Source: Riptortus pedestris (lineage: Eukaryota; Arthropoda; Insecta; Hemiptera; Alydidae). From it: DNA of 64,000 nucleotides. The stretch covers positions 111,495,001 through 111,559,000 of the forward strand of contig CM032233.1 in the NCBI GenBank assembly GCA_019009955.1, read 5' to 3'. The position numbers were made by a program, and so were the translations under genes. Position 1 is the first letter of the stretch. The number at the start of each line of letters is the position of its first letter. The notes under the pieces were generated by a model. The model was not told where the DNA came from. It did no database searches and worked only from the letters and a program-made list of their open reading frames with translations. Positions 48,202-62,259 of the stretch are shown one piece after another.

Positions 48202-48569
48202 ATAATAATTCCTTCACCTTCCAGCACCTCTAAAATTGATATATTTTCTATAAAACCAGGGCCTTCGCACGAATTAAAATACCAGCATTATTTAATAAGT
48301 TCATGTTAAGAACCGCCGATCATATTTGATGGCCACATTTATAGTTTGCTCCAGAACATTCATTCCCAAGTAGAGTGCAAAATAGCACCAGATAATGCTC
48401 ATCTTCCTAGAAATTTATTGGCAAGAACAGTGGAAACATAAAATGTGACGAGTAAATTGATTTAATTTTTCAGTATAGGATCTTTAACATTACATAGTAA
48501 TGTAACTAACTCTAGAGAATACAATACTGCATAGAATTGTTCTAAAATACACTATATATATTAGCTATG

Positions 48570-49860
48570 GTAAATAATTGTTGACTGAATAATGATGGTA
48601 TCATTATAGTAAGGCTTCAATATGTACAATTATACTTCCCGTCGGGGCGTATTATTTTTCCGTAAGGACCAGGTAACTCTAGAGGACTTATAGAATAGAA
48701 ATTTTAGTATTGAACAATAAATGAAAATGAGCTCCTAATCAATCCCGCTTCTCTGTTTGACTCACCGTGAATAATTCAAATCATAATCATCTATAGCATT
48801 CATTATAATTAAAAATTATATATAATGTACGTATTTCATGTCAAAAACCAATGCGAGCATACATTTTCTAGAACAGGGCTTCTTAAACTTTTGTAATTTA
48901 CGACCCCATTTATGATTGCGAGTTTCTTGACGACCCCATACAAATATAAAAGAAAAATAAATTAATATTTTTTGATGATTTATTAATTAGGTAACAATAT
49001 ACAAATACATATGAAAATATATATAAGTTAAGAATTCGTTTTGAAACATACAAAAATCTAAAACTAAAAATTGCACAAAAAATTATAAAATTGTATTTAT
49101 TATAGTTTCAAAAATAAAAGTGGATTCTGAACGTCTTAATTCTCTCGAATATATTCAAGTAGTTGCGTGGTAAGTATTAAATTAAAGTATAAGTTAAAAA
49201 TTTAATGATAAGTTGTAACCGAATATAAAACATAAATTGTTTTTTTATCTCTCGCGACCCCAGAATTTTGCGACCCATAGGTTAGGGAGCCCTGGACTCT
49301 AGAATGTTTAGAAATTGTCTGTTGTAAATTTGTAGAAAGCAATCCTAGTATTTCCAAGATTTCATAGGTAATAAGTTAAGACAATTAACTATGTTATCTT
49401 CCTTATAACTTCCGCTCCCACTTGAGGGTTATCAACATTGTTTTTCTTAAATTATTAATTCAAAACATAAATCAATGCGAATTTTCTAATAATTAATATA
49501 CCAGGTGTAAATAAATAACAGTGGTAACCTAAAAATAATTTAATTTATATTCAATAACCTAGGTGACGGGAAGTGATCGTAGCCTTGCTACCTAAATAAT
49601 ACTGTAAACAATCATATTGAGTTTAACGACTTTTGTCTTTTGCCATAATGACATTACCAAGTAAAGTTTAATAGTTATGATAGTATATTGCTGTTTCAAT
49701 AACGCCAGCATATTGGAGGAAATAAGATAATATATACCATAATTAATGAGCTTGATTTCCCACAACTTCACTCCTATCACTCCTTGTGCAAGTTCAGCAT
49801 GATTGCTTACATAATACATTAAAAAAAATAATAGAAATGCTCTTATAGTTTACATTTCTA
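48570..49860 (-). mobile_element. Family C module, minus orientation, split by a hAT MITE
   Basis: ATAATGATGGTATCATTATA, AAGGCTTCAATATGTACA and CATCTATAGCATTCATTATA are the reverse complement of the module at 27340-27720 and 51540-52030, and the sequence resumes after the hAT copy at 49305. An eroded CTAG-type end may be at about 48560. The module also occurs fused to family A 3' ends, so C may be a variant body of the same Helitron-like group. Confidence 0.6.
48866..49304. mobile_element. hAT-type MITE with 8-bp target duplication
   Basis: Termini are CAGGGCTTCTTAAACTTTTG (48874) and the reverse complement of CAGGGCTCCCTAACCTATGG (ending 49294-49296). The flanks are TTCTAGAA (48866-48873) and CTCTAGAA (49297-49304), an 8-bp duplication with one mismatch. 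CAGGG ends and 8-bp duplications define hAT elements. ACGACCCC and GGGTCGC repeats lie near both ends. It is about 420 bp and non-coding. Confidence 0.82.
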
Positions 49861-49999
49861 TTGAAAATATATAACGAAGTTATTTTCTAGTAATATAAAT
49901 AACAAATGAGGTGGGGGGAAGGTGCACATTTATAACCTCACCAGTCCAAACTTCAAGTAAAACTTCGAACATAAGCCTAAAAACATAGCATCATTGGTC

Positions 50000-50001
<2 letters not shown>

Positions 50002-50051
<50 letters not shown>
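50002..50051. repeat. (TA)n microsatellite
   Basis: About 25 TA units immediately next to a family A copy. Confidence 0.95.
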
Positions 50052-50058
<7 letters not shown>

Positions 50059-50059
50059 A

Positions 50060-50660
50060 TTTAATGAGTACTAATAAAATTGTTGACTATAAACACCCTT
50101 ATAAGCCCCACTCCTGGTCGTCCCCACAATAGTTACTATAACTTATGATCATAGAAGAGCTAAAGCTAATTCACAAACCGAGTTTCGTTGAGTTCGGTTT
50201 AGTCCTTCGTTCCCTTTAAAATTGTTGGCCCCTTTTATAGTTTTTAGTTTATATCTCATTTATACTTCTTATACGGCAAACGTGCATTTAACAAAAGTTA
50301 CTTCAAATATTAAAATGAGCAACTTTTGTCATGATAACGATTGCCAAAAAACCAATAGGTAAAGGAATATCGCGATTTTTCATTTCGGGTCTCCTTTATA
50401 ACCCCTTATGACTCTATATACCCCTTATGACTCTGAGAATATTAGTATAGCGTACAGTCTAAGTTGGGTTAGTAGTAATACGCGTACCAAGTTTCATAAA
50501 ATTCGGTTCAGTAGTTTTTTTTTGTGAAAAGGTAACAAACAGATACCAAAGTCAAAAAAGGTTGATATCGTTTCAATTCCATATTAGTAAAAAAAGCATC
50601 GTGAAATTTTGAAAAAAAAAAAAAATGAATGTACAGACAGACGTTATCATTTTATATATA
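50060..50660 (-). mobile_element. Family A 5' half
   Basis: One diverged internal unit (GTTACTTCAAATATTAAAAT at 50296) and the 5' block TTCATAAAATTCGGTTCAG, GTGAAAAGGTAACAAACAGA, TGTACAGACAGACGTTATCA, ending at a TA run. The 3' hairpin end is not present. Confidence 0.65.
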
Positions 50661-50669
50661 TACACTTAT

Positions 50670-51100
50670 TGTCACACAAAAACACGATATACTTCAATGA
50701 ATTGGAATTAATGACTTTGGATGTCTTCCCAAGTTGCGACGTGGATGGCACACCTTAGCACCTGCATATAAATAAGATAAAGGCATGCCTTTGAATATTT
50801 TTCTTATAGAATTGGTATTTCTCTGAATATGTATACAGCCAGGCTTTGCATTCTACCCATTAACGTGATAGAAGTTATTCATTCAACGATACCATTAGAA
50901 TACGGATTTTTTAAAATATCGACAGTATATTAAGATTAAACGTTTTCACTACCAAATTCCGAAAACTATATAGAAATAAAAATGATTATAAATTGAAAAC
51001 GCTTACGGCCATATATGTAATATCTCACAGTTTTACATACTTTATGTAATTCTGTTGCATAGAATTACGTGGACGTAATATTGAATATGTTTTCATGCTT
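50670..51100. other. AT-rich spacer
   Basis: Nothing recognised. Confidence 0.35.
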
Positions 51101-51109
51101 TCCCCCCCC

Positions 51110-52040
51110 CCTACGCCTTCTCCTCATTTATTTATTTTCCCTAGAAAATAACTTTGTTATTTATTTATATTAGAAATTTAAACTATAAGAGCATTTCCAT
51201 TATTTAATTTGTATAATGTATTATTTAAAAAACAAATCGTGCTGAATTTCCTCAAGGAGTGATAGCGGAAGTAGTAGGGAATCCAACTCATTGCTTTTGG
51301 TAATATATTATCTTATTTCCGATATCTTCATGTTATAGAAACAAATATGTACTATCATAACAATTAAACGTTAATGGTAATGCCATTATGACAAAAGACA
51401 ATATGCGTTTAAACTCGATATGATTGTTTAAAGTATTACTTAGGTTGCAGGGACGGCTACGATCTCTTCCCCTCGACTAGCTTTTTGAATATAAATGAAA
51501 TTTTTTTTAAGGTAACACTATATTTAATCACATCAGGTAGATAAATTATTACAATAATATTTTGAATCAACAATTTAAGGCGAAGAGTGTTGATAGCTCT
51601 AATGCGAGAGCTAAAATAGACTGGAGGCTAATAAAGTTAATTGAGTTTACTTATTTCCTGTTTAATGCTGGCACGGGAAGTGATTTCCACTGAGATCTAC
51701 TATTATGAATATAACCTTACGTGCTAAACTATGCTTAAACTATATGCGCTCGGATTGGTATTTGAATGGAAATATGTTCATTATAGATGATATTTAATTG
51801 TAATAAATGCTATTCATGATTATGGTTTGAATTATTCAAAAACAGTGAGTCAAAAAGTGGAGAGGGATAGATTAGGAACACATTTTTATTTATTCTTCAT
51901 AACTAAAATTTCTATTCTATTTATACCCAAAATTTGCCTTCAGGATTGGCTATTTCGGAAAAACATTACGTCGTGGAGTGAAGTGTATTTGTTCACATTG
52001 AAGTCTTGCTATAAGAATACCATCATTAGTCAGTCAACAA
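51110..52040 (+). mobile_element. Family C module
   Basis: Collinear with 28490-29230: CATTTATTTATTTTCCCTAG, AAAGTATTACTTAGGTTGCA, CATCAGGTAGATAAATTATT and AGTCAGTCAACAATGATTTC. It differs in having an extra ~150 bp (51245-51410) and in lacking the hairpin-CTAG terminus; it stops at CAACAATG. Confidence 0.65.
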
Positions 52041-52049
52041 TGATTTCTT

Positions 52050-52960
52050 CTCAATGCTACCACATGAGCGCCCACTTCTCGGGAGCAACGAGAAGATAAA
52101 TAAGGAAGCCTCACTTAAATACAGATAACATTGATTAATATGCTTAACACAAATCATATCAATAAACTCCAAATGAAGCATGCCTCATTCCTTCAAGTAG
52201 CTAGAATTCTACTTAGTTTTACTCCTCCAAATCATTGTTAATTATAAGTTAAGTTTGACCTTTTAAATGTCCCGTTATATAGAATTAGAGCAGAAGGGCA
52301 AAGCACACCATAGTAGTATTATAATATTATGATACTTGGACCTCCAGCCCGAATTCTACTTAACATTGTTAATTATTAATTTTTCTCTTAAATGTTTACC
52401 TAAATTATTAAAACTACTATTTAATTTGTGGCGTAAAAACTGGAACCAATGTACGTCACAATTTATGTCTTTATCATTGCAAGTCATGGGGAAAAAACGT
52501 TAAACTCTTAAATCTTGCAATGTATGTTATTTATGCGTTCATAAAACACACTAGAGACGTATAAATGTAAGGAGATGTCGTTTGAGGAGAATTGCGTAAC
52601 ATATTTAACACATAATATAAATACTGGTATAGAGCTAATGAAAGCTCTCATAATGAGAAACTATGCCATATTTTTCAAGTTTCACCATTCACTTCCGAGT
52701 TATTTAGCTTTAATACCATTGACAATATCATGTTCATACATTTTTGGATTTGAAACATTAGTAAAATAGACCCAATTTCAATACCCAACAGCCTGGGCCT
52801 CCCTTGAATATTGATAAATATTTAGCTAATATTTGGATTACCTTTCATATTTTGAGGTTTTTGTTGTTGTTTTGAAAAATATGGTCTGGAGTCGGAGGTT
52901 TGTGGGATCCCCTGACAACACAGTAGCATGAGGCATTACAAATAAGTCAAATAAATGTAT
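52050..52960. other. Spacer, nothing recognised
   Basis: A short frame at 52575-52769 is without support. Confidence 0.35.
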
Positions 52961-52968
52961 AGATCATT

Positions 52969-53096
52969 ATCAGCGATTGAGGTTGTACTCATGACGCGAT
53001 TTTCGAAAAAAAAGTTCTTCAACTGTCCATCAGGCCTACCTATTAGATAACAAAAATGAGGCCCATGAAAAATTATATATATATATATATATATAT
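52969..53096 (+). mobile_element. Family B head fragment
   Basis: TCAGCGATTGAGGTTGTACT, CATGACGCGATTTTCG and AAAATGAGGCCCATGAAAAA, ending in TA repeats. It is interrupted by the family A element inserted at 53100. Confidence 0.68.
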
Positions 53097-53800
53097 GTAC
53101 TAGCTAATATACCCGGCTTGGCTCAGGAAATCATTAGAGGCTCAACGGCAATGCCTAAATGTGCACTACTAAACTTCCCGTCTGGGCGTATAATTTTCCT
53201 GTGAGGCTTAGGCAGCGGAATTATAGAATAGAAATTTTAGTTTTGAAGAATAAATGAAAATAAGTCACTATCAATCTCCTCCCCATTGTCTGACACACTT
53301 TGAATAATTCATATCATAATCTTGGATTGCGTTTATTAGAATTAAATATTAATAATAATGTACATATAATGTAAATATTTCCTGACATAAACATATACGA
53401 GATTTTGAGCTTAGTTGTATTTCATAATAGTACAAATCTGATTACATTATCTCCACAATACTAAAACTGTTTGTTCAAATATTTTTTAAGCTTTAATTAA
53501 ATAAAGTATTACATACACTTAAGTGCAAACAGGCGTTTCTCATGAATTAATCATAGGAAGAAGATAAGAGAGGGGAGGGGGCAGTATACTTTACTTGATG
53601 CAATCTGTTACTGGCGTTAAAAAATAACATAGATTTGAATTATTAAGGATAACATATTAACATAGATTTGAAATAGTTTATCCACGTGAGGTACCTGGTG
53701 GTCTCTCAGCAGAACCTGCTAGCTATGGAGCGCGTCCCCTGGGTGGTGGATAGCGGATGCCTCTTCGGAGGGGTGACCTGAATAAAATGAATAATGGCCC

Positions 53801-54717
<917 letters not shown>

Positions 54718-56594
54718 AAGAGTATAAGGCGCTTCTTCAGCGACGTAAAAGTCATTAGAGGAGCCGAAATACGATCGGAAACAAAAAATATAAGATAGAC
54801 ATCTTACAAGAAGATAGACATCGTGAAGCCGCAAGTACCTGAAAACAAAGCAAGGTCTTAAGAACTTCTGGCTCAGAAACTCCAGATCAGCACTGAGAGA
54901 AGAAATGTTGACACGTTATGGTCAGAGATCAAGGAAGCTATCCTGGAGTCAGCAGAAACAGTATGCGGGACAGCAGTAATATCTGACTAGGTAAAGAGAA
55001 CCAAGTGGTGGAACGAGAGAGTTAAAGTTGCAACAGCAAGGAAAAATGGAGACAGCCTTAGTCCTCTGCTGTTCATCATATTTATAGATGAGATCCTAAA
55101 AATATGTAAGTGGAGAACAGCAAGGACAGTGGTGGGAAAGTGTGATATTACCTCATGGCAGGCCGAGAATTACATGGGCAGAATACATCTCCAGGCTTGG
55201 ACAGAACAGAGGGAAGGGTCTGAATTCCATGAGATCTCTGGCCAGGGCCGTGATGCATGGCTGTCCTGGACTGAGACACCTCCTCGCTGAAAGGAGGTAG
55301 CAAAAGAAGAAGAAGAAGAAGAGGTACCTGGTAGTTCAAATTGAAAAGAATTGTGAGCATATCAATATTTCTACGCAAATTACTTGCTCCATACATTGTT
55401 ATAGGAAAAATTGTATAAAACAAAAATTACTCTAAATAACAAAATAAACAACTTTTGTTATGTGCATGTTTGCCGAGAATCTAATAGGAAACGAAATATC
55501 ACAATTTTCGTGACGAAGATTTATAACCTCACAAATCCGAATCATACTTTGAACTATCATATAAGACGAAAACAAACATCATTTGTCATAATATTCATTT
55601 ATTAAAACCCCTTAAATAAGTACTAATATAATTATTGACTCCCGTTTAGCGTATATCCCGTGTTTACTTCATTTTACTACAAAAGTGAATGCACACAAAA
55701 GTTACTCTAAATAACAAAGTAAACAACTTTTGTTATGTGTACGTTTGCCGAAAAACAAATAGAATAATAAAAAAAGCGAGTTTTCCATTTCAGCCTCTCT
55801 TATAATCCCCACTCCCCTTTGAACCTAAAATTTTTAATATAGCTTATAATCATGGAAGCTAATTGACATACCGAGTTTTGTTAAGTTCGGTTCAATCATT
55901 AGCGCCCAATAAAATAGTTGACTCCCGCTTTAGTTTATAGTGTATATCTCGTTTATACTTTGTTAAAAGACAACAATGAATATCACAAAAGTTACTCTAA
56001 ATAACAAAATAAACAACTTTTGTTATGTTCATATTTGCCGAAAAACGAATAGAAAACGAAATACCGCTATTTTAAATTCAGGCCTCACTTACAACCCCCA
56101 CTCCTGCCCGTCCCTAGAAATGTTGGTATGGCCTATTATAATGAAAGCGTTAGTGCTAATACACATACCGAGTCTTATTTATTTCGGCTGAGTTTTTTGT
56201 CCCAAATAAAATTGTTCACTTCTGCTATAGTTTTTAGTGTATAACTCATTTATAATTCGGTATACGAAGAAAGTGCATATAACAAAAGTTACTCTAAATA
56301 ACAAAATAAACAACTTTTGATATGTACATATTTGCCGAAAAACCAATAGGAAACGAAATATCGCCATTTTTAATTTCAGGCCTTTCTTATAACCCCCACT
56401 CCTGTTCATCTTAGAGAATATTAATATAGCCTAAAGTCTAAGTTGGGTTAGCAGTAATACACATACCAAGTTTCATAAAATTCGGTTCAGCCGTTTATGC
56501 GTGAAAAGGTAACAAACAAACATACACGAAAGAAACAAAATGCAATTATGGCGTGAAATTTCGAGAAAAAAATCAATGTACAGACAGAGGTTAC

Positions 56595-56596
<2 letters not shown>

Positions 56597-56637
<41 letters not shown>
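56597..56637. repeat. (TA)n microsatellite
   Basis: TA tract between the family A 5' end and the Jockey fragment. Confidence 0.93.
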
Positions 56638-56640
<3 letters not shown>

Positions 56641-57290
56641 TTTTATACATCCCTTAAAATCCAAAATTAAGCATCTAGGTCGCACATTAGCCAAGCGATT
56701 AACTTGGAAACCTCACATCATATTAAAAAGACAAGAATTAAATCGATGGTACAGACCTCTACTAAGAATACTTGACAACAGATCAAAATATCACCGCATA
56801 ACAAATAATTGATTTACACAACAGTATTCAGACCAATATTGACATACGGACTTCAACTTTGGGGTTCCATGAAACCAGCAAATCCCTATAAGTACCAAAC
56901 TCTCCAATCCAAAATTCTGTTCAAAATTACCGATTCCCCATTTTACGTATCCAATTTAGCTCTTCATAATGACCTCAACATTGATTTTGTACATACCCTT
57001 GCAAAATCCTGATATCAGAAGTTATACTCTCTTCTTTCCGTACATCCTAATCCTTTAGTATAGAATCACTCTCACCTGCTCATATTCCTGAAAACCCAAA
57101 ACGGTTTGTGAAGCGCAAGTGGCCAAGAGATCTTCTTGGTAGTATAACTCATGTTAATCCAATGTGGGTATTGTTAGTGAAAAAGTTACGAACTCAATTC
57201 AATAATCATGGCAATTTTTAATATTCTTCATCGTATCATTTGCTTGGAATATTTATAAATCGTTGAAAATAAAACAAATAAAGAAAGAAA
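56638..57290 (+). pseudogene. Jockey-type LINE, C-terminal RT fragment
   Basis: The frame reads RTLAKRLTWKPHIILKRQEL, NRWYRPLLRILDNRSKY, then shifts to IYTTVFRPILTYGLQLWGS and DSPFYVSNLALHNDLNIDFV. The L-D-x-x-LTW-x-x-HI, P-I-x-TYG-x-QLWG and PW(F)YVSN-x-x-LH-x-DL blocks are characteristic of the end of Jockey-clade reverse transcriptases. A frameshift/stop near 56812 and further stops after 57010 show it is dead. It ends in an A-rich sequence near 57270-57290. Confidence 0.85.
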
Positions 57291-57418
57291 AAACTCACTG
57301 CTGTGTATATTAGTATCCGTGAGAAGACATTTGACGTGGGCGCTAATTCCAACTTTCGTAATATTTGGGAATATATCTATCAAATAAAGGGTTGGGAACC
57401 ACCAGTATAGATGATACT

Positions 57419-57581
57419 GTTGTCATATCTGCCGGGGAAGACCGTCGTCACTGGCTGATGTACAAGTGTGAGTTGTACAACTCTAGAAGGCTTGAAGATG
57501 GTGCCGTTGCATCGAAAGCTCTTGCCAACTGTACTCGACCATCAGCCAGTGACAACGGTCTTCACCGTCAGATATGACAAC
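57419..57581. repeat. Fold-back repeat with 42-bp arms
   Basis: Arms 57419-57460 and 57540-57581 are reverse complements with three mismatches (GTTGTCATATCTGCCGGG against CACCGTCAGATATGACAAC). The 79-nt loop contains CTTGAAGATGGTGCCGTTGC and ATCGAAAGCTC, another TGAAGATGG-stem-CGAAA motif of Penelope-like type. Confidence 0.75.
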
Positions 57582-57689
57582 AATATATCAATCGTTTACG
57601 CACCGTGAAATTGTTCACTCTGAGAATAGTTTTCTCTCTAGCTTAATGACTGTTATTCGAACAAAAATAGTTATTTACTACCTTTGGTA

Positions 57690-57890
57690 TGTAAGAGATG
57701 GCCGAAAATCGAATCGGATGTGAAATATTGCTATTTCTTTTTATCTCAAGTCCACTTCCTTCGAAAAATATTAATACGGGCCGTAGTCTAAGTTGGGCTA
57801 GCGGCAATGCACATACCAAGTTATATCTAATCCAGTTCAGTCGTTTAGGTGTGAAAAGAGACAAACAAATATTTAGCAAAATATAGATTC
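57690..57890 (-). mobile_element. Diverged family A 5' fragment
   Basis: GTAGTCTAAGTTGGGCTAGC, CACATACCAAGTTATATCTA and TTCAGTCGTTTAGGTGTGAA match the block next to the AAAC run of other family A copies. Confidence 0.55.
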
Positions 57891-57899
57891 CCAATATGT

Positions 57900-58370
57900 A
57901 AAGGGGGTGCAATTCCCATGAGTAAAGAAACCCAAATTACTAGGTTAATATTCCATCTATAGAAAACATTTATTATAATAAACGAACTTATAATAAAAGA
58001 AATATTTAATTTCATTCCCATAGACTGGTGACACACAGACACAAACACACATACATTTCAACGGACGGTAATTTTTAATTACCTATCGGGGTAAACGTTC
58101 GTGCACGATTGACGGATATTTGAAAATATTGTCTTGAAAATCGAACCTTGAGAACAACGCTAAGGAAAGTCTGCTACAAAAATGTTATATAACCAATCAT
58201 GTTGATGAATTAATGTAGTACATTTGTTGTATTAAATAGTTTTTCCCTAACTCAAATAATAAGGAAGTTATTCCTCAAGGTATTTAAGTTTGATGCTATT
58301 ATATAATGTACAGCTTACATATCAGTAAGAATACACAAAGTGTACTCTTAGTCTCGATTTTTGCTGGCTG
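57900..58370. other. Spacer, nothing recognised
   Basis: A short ACA-rich tract near 58029-58050 and otherwise AT-rich sequence. Confidence 0.35.
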
Positions 58371-58385
58371 GTGGAGGTCCATCAT

Positions 58386-58653
58386 CAACGGAAGGATCAA
58401 AAAGGTCAAACACCTCCACTCTTAATACTTCTTTATTACAGGCAAAGTACTTTCGGGGCGAGCCGTCCCATCATCAGTGCTCTAGAGTTGGTCCCTATTG
58501 AGCCGACATCTTCGGGAGTCTCGCAAGAGATGTCGGCTCAATAGGGACCAACTCTAGAGCACTGATGATGGGACGGCTCGCCCCGAAAGTACTTTGCTTG
58601 TAATAAAGAAGTATTAAGAGTGGAGGTGTTTGACCTTTTTGATCCTTCCGTTG
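58386..58653. repeat. Long near-perfect hairpin, 126-bp arms, 16-nt loop
   Basis: Arm 1 (58386-58511, CAACGGAAGGATCAAAAAGG ... GCCGACATCT) and arm 2 (58528-58653) are reverse complements with one mismatch found by eye (near 58441, G versus A). The loop is TCGGGAGTCTCGCAAG. The arms are GC-richer than their surroundings. Arm 2 carries CTGATGA (58562-58568), a GGG-A-CG/CG-C-CCC stem and GAAA (58585-58588), then TTGTAATAAAGA, a layout seen at Penelope-like ends. A transcript would fold into a long double-stranded RNA. No coding frame. Confidence 0.9.
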
Positions 58654-58659
58654 TATTCT

Positions 58660-59870
58660 TAGTAGGCATTAGAATGTGAGATGACGGCATCTGAATTACT
58701 CCAGTACCGAAGAAATCTGCATAATTTACGTAATGTTAAGGTAGTTTTACTTGATTTAAAAAAATACAGTTTTCTTGAGGGGTATATCAAAATATCGACA
58801 GGTCATAGCTATTTCTTAGTAAATGAAATATTAGTTCCGAAGAATAACAAAAAAAAAACGATCATTGGCCAATATATTGGTAGAGCACATCATTGCTGGC
58901 TGATCGTCAAGTACACCTGGCAAGTGTTTTCTATACTAGTTTCATACAGCTCATACAAAAATCAGTAGTTTCTAGAAGAAGTTTGGAATTGCCATCTCGC
59001 AGGTAAAGTGCTTTGTAGTTGTGCTCTTTATGAGCAGGCAGTAATGATGGACCCTAATAGTATATATTACAATAGTATCATATATACTGATGGTACCAAC
59101 ACATTACTTGAGATGCTAAAATGGTTTTACCTTAAACTACTTAATATTTAATAATTAAATATAAGCTAATATCTGATTACGCCCAACGTACGCTAATTCT
59201 CGACCCAGCTAATGCAAGGATATTAGATAGATGTATTGTTACTTATTTCTATGGCAGTATGTAGATTTCTTTAACACGGCTAAATTCTTGCTTATTGTTA
59301 AGGTTTCTCAATTGCCTCAATCGGGTCTCTAGTAAAGTGAATCAGTGTCAACGAGTCAAAAACTAAACTCATCCAGCTTTGAAGAACTTCGTAGTGAAAC
59401 ATTCAACTGGGTTTAAACAATCAACTCTGGGTCCATTTCGTAACAAATATATATATCCTTTCTGAGACCAATTAAAGTATTTCAGGTTTTATTATCTTTA
59501 TTTTATTTTCCCAATAGCAGACGTTTCGCCCTCCTGGGTATTAACAATGCTAGAAACATATAGGGTAATTTTGTAAATTTTTGTATGCCATCCATTAAGG
59601 CAATTAATAATTTTCTTAGATACTACAAGTACTAACCAACCTTCAAAATTATTCCTCTTAGTCAGTACAACCTTTATTCTCCACAGGAGAATAACAAAAT
59701 TCATAAAATACACAGCCATAAACCCAATAGTAATTTTTCAAACAATATCTTATCTTTAACAGGGTAAATTCTCATCTCATTTCACCATCTATTCACTTGT
59801 AGTTGTAAGAAGCATTTAACAGAATTCGTAATGTACTGAGTACTTATAGTAGAAATCAGGCGATTATAAG
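58660..59870. other. AT-rich spacer
   Basis: No gene or element recognised. The frame at 58681-58968 is unsupported. Sequence near 59500-59560 (CAGACGTTTCGCCCTCCTGG) again resembles the reverse complement of a Penelope-like CGAAACGT motif. Confidence 0.35.
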
Positions 59871-59879
59871 TGGAAGTCT

Positions 59880-60611
59880 ACTAAGGCTTAAAACATGAGA
59901 ATTCATATAACTTGCTTAATATTCGGGAAAAGAAAAAAATCCATTTAACATCAATACACTTTTTCGGTCCAACCCATAATAAGCCAGATTTCAAATTTTC
60001 AATTATTCCACCCTCTCTAACCCCCCCCCTCCACCAAGGCCGATTTCGGTCATTACCGATTATAATATTTAGTAATAAATCAAACGGTTACCGTGTGTGG
60101 ATTAGATAAAATACTTATTTTTTATTCAAGAACGTAAAAAATTTTAATGAAACCAATATTTGGTATTTAAGCTTTTTATAAAGTGATGTATAACGGAGTA
60201 TAGTTTATGTGACATCAGTAGGATTAGGCGTTTACAGAAACTGAAAACTAAAAAAATCAAATATTTCTATTCGAAGATAGAGAATACATTTATTCATATT
60301 TATAGTAATTTTAATTGGTTATCAAATTGTTTCTATAAAATATTTCGATCCAACGTACAATAATGGAAACATTTCGAATTTTCTCCCGTCAAAACCTCCC
60401 CTCTCACTTGTCCAATTATCGCCATTAACGAACTTAATCTTTAGTTGTGCATGAAAAGTTGATATAAAACGTTTGGTAGCGATCAAACAAAAATTGCGAC
60501 CACTAGGTCGGATACAGACAGATATATAATTTTGAATGGGCCTCGTTCTTTACATCAGGATGGATGGGCATTTGAGGAAAAACGCGACATGAATTAGGGA
60601 AATCTGCTAAA
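59880..60611 (-). mobile_element. Family B element, minus orientation
   Basis: The core words TTATAAGTGGAAGTCTACTA, GTCCAATTATCGCCATTAAC and TAGCGATCAAACAAAAATTG, then GGAAATCTGCTAA at the head end (60599-60611). The tail hairpin is missing. Confidence 0.65.
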
Positions 60612-60805
60612 AATTTTGTTCGGTATTTGCTACTACTATTACTATTAGGAAGAGGGTGGTGTTAGGGGTTGAATCCATATTTCGTAATATCTCCGCGGTT
60701 ATGAGTCGGATCAGAAAATGTTGCATAACCGCTCTTTTAATTTTCTGCAACTACTGTTAATATTTGTTTTCTCTCACACGAATATTCACCTAGTTATTTG
60801 TTGTT

Positions 60806-61719
60806 TTAGCAGATTTCCCCTTGGGAAATCAGCTATTGAGGTCGAACTCATGATGCGATTATCGAAAACTTTCTTCAAATGTCCATCAATCCTAGCCAGG
60901 AGATGACGAAAATGAGGTCCGTTCTAAATGATATATGTATGTATATTTGTCTGTAAACGGTCTAGCGGTTGCAAACGTTACCAAACTCGACATTTAATCG
61001 GTTTTTGTAAATAGAAAGATCAAGTTCGTTAATGGCTGACATCGGATCAGTGGGGGAGGGGGAGGTTTAGACGAGGGGTTTTCGAAACTTTGAAATATCT
61101 CCTTTACTATACGTACGATTGGAAAATTTTGATAGAACCAATTTTATTGAAAACTAAATGTACTATAAATATTGTTATATACATTCATTCTCTATCTTGA
61201 CTATTAACCAAGATATTTGCATTTTTCAGTTTTCAGCCTTCAACAAACCCCCACTTCTACTCATGTTACATAAACAATAATATAATAAACCATATTATTT
61301 GAAGCTTAAATACCAAATATTGTTTTCAAGAGACCTTTATTATACGAGAAACATGCAAATATGTTCTGGTGACCAAACCCTCCCCCCCCCCGTATTAAGT
61401 TCTTGGACTACTAAAATTTGATTGATTGAGATAAAAATTATTGTGATCCATTTTAAATTACTGTACTAGATATAGTAAATAGTTTTCAATAAAATTTAGA
61501 TGTTATATTTCAGTAATTCTGTTTCTCTTTCCTGTAAGAAGTTGGCACACCCGTTTGCTTACTTTTCAGGTGCTTCCGCGTCTGGAGGTTTCTTATTATC
61601 ATTTGTATTTATTCATTTGATGTCGACGGTGCTATTGTGTTACCAATATGTAGATTTATCTTTTGTTAAACATCACGAGGGAAATCTGCTTAGTTACGCA
61701 ACCCCTGCGTGACAGACTT
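60806..61719 (+). mobile_element. Family B element, full length
   Basis: Head TTAGCAGATTTCCCCTTGGG at 60808, a weak TA/TG stretch near 60930, core with GTTAATGGCTGACATCGGAT, tail GGGAAATCTGCTTAGTTACG and CAACCCCTGCGTGACAGAC at 61716. About 910 bp with both subterminal inverted repeats. Confidence 0.75.
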
Positions 61720-61861
61720 TTTCTTTTTGACATTGGAAACTTCACATTATTTTTCCTTGCAGTAAAAACATTCTAGTGGCCACGATTTTTTTTCCATCAT
61801 TACTGAATTCTATATTTAAAAGGTTCATTAAAAAAAAAAAAAAATAAAAGAGACAAAGTTT

Positions 61862-62250
61862 ATTAATGCCTTATTATAAAGTTTATGTATTTCTTATTAC
61901 CGTTTGTATATATTCACTTAATATTCACGGTGGTGTTGTGTTACCAGCATGTAGATTTATCTACTATGAAACATCACGAGGGAAATCTGCTTAGTTTACG
62001 TAGCCCCTGCGTGACGGACGTCTTGTTTCAACGTTTAGTACGCCCCCATTTCTACGCTTCCCATTTTCACATTGAGTAACTGTGTCAATATACCTCTCTT
62101 TATTCTGTTTATTTTTAAACTTCTTTTAGATAAGTTTCTAACTTCTAGAGGAATATAGTATAAGTATAGATGGCGAGATGAAAGTTTCAGCATGTTGTTA
62201 TACCACGTGGTAAATCTGCTTAGTTTAAGCAGCTACTGCGTGAAAGACAT
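61862..62250 (+). mobile_element. Two family B tails in tandem
   Basis: One tail ends at 62021 (GAGGGAAATCTGCTTAGTTT, GTAGCCCCTGCGTGACGGAC). Another ends at about 62249 (GGTAAATCTGCTTAGTTTAA, GCAGCTACTGCGTGAAAGAC). Together with the copy ending at 61719 three termini follow within 530 bp. Confidence 0.65.
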
Positions 62251-62259
62251 TATTTTTAT

